Origin: Siminovitchia thermophila
Lineage (GTDB): Bacteria; Bacillota; Bacilli; Bacillales; Bacillaceae_C
Assembly (NCBI RefSeq): GCF_016909185.1
Contig: NZ_JAFBFH010000009.1
Coordinates: 1-64,000 of the forward strand
Length of the DNA: 64,000 nucleotides
Direction: 5' to 3'
In this document: piece by piece, positions 61,948-64,000 of the stretch
Numbering within the stretch: position 1 is the first letter of the stretch
Layout of the letters: each line of letters starts with the position of its first letter
Position numbers and translations under genes: made by a program
The notes under the pieces: generated by a model
What the model was told of the DNA's origin: nothing
Databases searched by the model: none
The model's input: the letters and a program-made list of their open reading frames with translations, nothing else

Positions 61948-63722
61948 CTCTGCTCTTCAAATTTCTCTTTCAGCTTTTCGGCAACAGGCTGCGGAATGCC
62001 GATATTCGTAAAGTCTTCCAGCGACGCTTCTTTCATTTTTTTCAATGAGCCAAAGTGGCGAAGAAGCAGTTTTTTCCGGGCCGGCCCTATACCCGGCACT
62101 TCATCCAATGCGGACTGAAATGCGCTTTTTCCTCTTAGCTGGCGATGAAAAGTAATGGCAAATCGGTGAACTTCATCCTGAATCCGTTGGAGTAAATAAA
62201 ATTCATGACTGCTTCTTCCCAATTCCACCACTTCAAGGGGATCGCCGAACAAAAGCTCAGAAGTTCTGTGCTTATCATCTTTGGCTAGCCCCGCAACCGG
62301 AATCTCCAGTCCCAGTTCATTGATTAATATATCTTTGGCCGCCTCTATTTGCCCCTTGCCGCCGTCTATTATGATCAAATCAGGCAACGGCAGGTGATCC
62401 TTTAACACCCTCGTATATCTCCGTCGAACGACTTCACGCATTGATTCATAATCATCCGGCCCTTCAACCGTCTTGATTTTGTATTTACGGTATTCTTTTT
62501 TATCAGGCCTTCCATCGGTAAAGACAACGAGGGCAGAAACCGGGTCAGTTCCATGTATATGAGAGTTGTCAAATGCTTCTATACGATATGGCGGATAAAT
62601 GCCCATTGCCTTGCCCAGTTTTTCCACTGCGCCAATCGTCCGTTCTTCATCCCGTTCAATAAGCGCAAATTTGTCATGAAGGGCCATTTTGGCGTTTTTT
62701 TCTGCCAATTCCACCAAATCTTTTTTTAGTCCCCTTTTTGGCTTTAACACTTTTGCCCCGACAAGCTGTTCCGCAAGCTCCTCGTCTACCACTTGGGGAA
62801 GAAGAATTTCTTTCGGTTTAAAATGCTGCGGCTGTAAATAAAACTGGCCGAGAAATGTCAAAAACTCTTCCTCTTCCTCGGCATATACCGGAAAAAGGGA
62901 AACATCTCTTTCTATTAGCTTGCCATGTCTGATAAAAAAAACCTGCACACACATCCAGCCTTTTTCAATCCAAAAACCAAAAACATCCCGATCTGTAAAA
63001 TCAGTAGAAATAATCGTTTGTTTTTCCATCGTTGATTCAATATGGGATATTTGATCGCGATATTCTTTGGCCCGTTCAAATTCAAGATTGTTGGAGGCTT
63101 CGTACATTTTGTTTTCCAACTCTTTTTTTACATCTTTATAACCACCGTTTAAAAAGCGGGTAATTTCACTTGTCAGTTGTTTGTATGTTTCCTGAGATAC
63201 TTCATTTACACACGGTGCCAAACATTGCCCCATATGGTAATAAAGGCAAACCCGGTCAGGAAGCGCCCGGCATTTCCGCAAGGGATATATGCGGTCAAGC
63301 AACTTTTTCGTTTCATTGGCTGCATAAGCATTCGGATAAGGGCCAAAATATTTCCCTTTATCCTTTTTCACTTTGCGAGTCGTGATCAGCCGCGGATGGC
63401 GTTCATTCGTCAGTTTGATATATGGATAGCTTTTATCATCTTTTAAAAGAACATTGTATTTCGGCGAATGCTTTTTGATCAAGTTCATTTCCAAAATGAG
63501 TGCCTCAATATCAGATGAGGTGACGATATATTCAAAGTCTTGTATTTCAGATACAAGGCGTTGCGTTTTTGTGTCATGGGCTCCTGTAAAATAAGAACGA
63601 ACCCGGTTTTTTAATATTTTTGCTTTTCCAACATAAATGATTGTTCCATGCCTATCTTTCATTAAGTAACAGCCGGGAAGATCAGGCAAAATTTCCAGCT
63701 TATGTTTGATGGCATTATTCAT
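61944..63722 (-). CDS. uvrC: Excinuclease ABC subunit C
   Basis: A 592-residue nucleotide-excision repair nuclease that makes both incisions around DNA damage. Domains: GIY-YIG nuclease ([20 protein letters not shown], about 12-95), cysteine-bearing linker, UVR motif (about 205-240, [20 protein letters not shown]), UvrC RNase-H-like nuclease ([36 protein letters not shown]) and C-terminal helix-hairpin-helix ([20 protein letters not shown]). Length matches B. subtilis UvrC. ATG at 63722 follows GGAGG. Its neighbour lysC begins right after it, as in B. subtilis. Confidence 0.97.
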   Translation of the reverse strand: MNNAIKHKLEILPDLPGCYLMKDRHGTIIYVGKAKILKNRVRSYFTGAHDTKTQRLVSEIQDFEYIVTSSDIEALILEMNLIKKHSPKYNVLLKDDKSYPYIKLTNERHPRLITTRKVKKDKGKYFGPYPNAYAANETKKLLDRIYPLRKCRALPDRVCLYYHMGQCLAPCVNEVSQETYKQLTSEITRFLNGGYKDVKKELENKMYEASNNLEFERAKEYRDQISHIESTMEKQTIISTDFTDRDVFGFWIEKGWMCVQVFFIRHGKLIERDVSLFPVYAEEEEEFLTFLGQFYLQPQHFKPKEILLPQVVDEELAEQLVGAKVLKPKRGLKKDLVELAEKNAKMALHDKFALIERDEERTIGAVEKLGKAMGIYPPYRIEAFDNSHIHGTDPVSALVVFTDGRPDKKEYRKYKIKTVEGPDDYESMREVVRRRYTRVLKDHLPLPDLIIIDGGKGQIEAAKDILINELGLEIPVAGLAKDDKHRTSELLFGDPLEVVELGRSSHEFYLLQRIQDEVHRFAITFHRQLRGKSAFQSALDEVPGIGPARKKLLLRHFGSLKKMKEASLEDFTNIGIPQPVAEKLKEKFEEQS

Positions 63723-64000
63723 TCAAGTTACCTCCCGGTGCCAAGCGACTGCCCTACGCTCATATCATATGTGATAAGTTCGGATTAAGCTTCATGCAGC
63801 TTCGCGATAAGGTGAAACAAGATTTCCTCATTTAGGGACACGCGTATACGAAAAAAACAAGCTTCCTTTATGCTCTTTCCGCGAAGTAAAAGGACCTTCA
63901 CATGCTTCCTGAGATTCGGCAACCATGTGAAACAAGTGTCTTCCCCGCTTTCGCTGCGCCGCAAGAGCATACGCATACTGAATGTGCCACCTTGAAATTT
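63723..64000. other. Window edge upstream of uvrC
   Basis: About 280 bases. In B. subtilis trxA lies upstream of uvrC, but no thioredoxin end is seen here. A minus-strand frame (63,785-63,976) has two similar segments (GTGAAACAAG in each) and no ribosome binding site; not called as a gene. Confidence 0.35.

Noticed and set aside
63785-63976. 63-codon minus-strand frame upstream of uvrC
   Set aside because: No ribosome binding site; apparent internal similarity is short and may be chance.

Overview
The window looks like a chromosomal segment of an endospore-forming member of the Bacillaceae. It carries gerE, ypjP, ytaF, ccdA and the conserved block uvrC - lysine riboswitch/lysC - yslB - sdhCAB - ysmA - gerE, with B. 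subtilis-like proteins, strong AGGAGG-type ribosome binding sites and many TTG/GTG starts. No rRNA, tRNA or CRISPR array was seen.

Layout. (1) 1-6.4 kb: an IS21-like end abutting a composite repeat, then an ALDH / iron-ADH / M20 peptidase operon opposite a PucR-type regulator. (2) 7-19.6 kb: a 1037-residue hybrid histidine kinase with a degenerate first kinase and receiver, ccdA, a DUF2339 membrane protein with tandem repeats, cadD- and ytaF-like metal genes, VanZ. (3) 18.3-24.5 kb: an abg-type cluster (two M20 amidohydrolases and an AbgT transporter) opposite an unusual regulator, with a promoter and phased operator half-sites. (4) 24.6-28.1 kb: ypjP and a GntR / tartrate (D-malate) dehydrogenase pair with promoter and operator. 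(5) 28.4-34.9 kb: a BlaI/BlaR1-controlled penicillin-binding-protein regulon with four operator boxes, one intact class B PBP and one MecA-like PBP broken by a frameshift and a nonsense codon; no beta-lactamase is present. (6) 35-44.4 kb: small regulators, a second copy of the composite repeat, an asparaginase with a tripartite TctABC transporter, and a Fic protein. (7) 45.7-54.6 kb: a sulfide/respiration island: type II sqr, DUF1641, cstB-like persulfide dioxygenase, an NreBC-like two-component system, a TauE exporter and cytochrome bd (cydA, cydB, and the 33-residue cydS), plus a previously unnoticed 32-residue membrane peptide upstream of cydA. (8) 55.2-64 kb: the conserved housekeeping block.

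The most interesting unit is region 7. Two operons on either side of the two-component system share a TAGGGG-type dyad in their upstream regions. This suggests one sensor that co-ordinates sulfide oxidation (Sqr, CstB), export of sulfur oxyanions (TauE) and a sulfide-tolerant terminal oxidase (CydABS).
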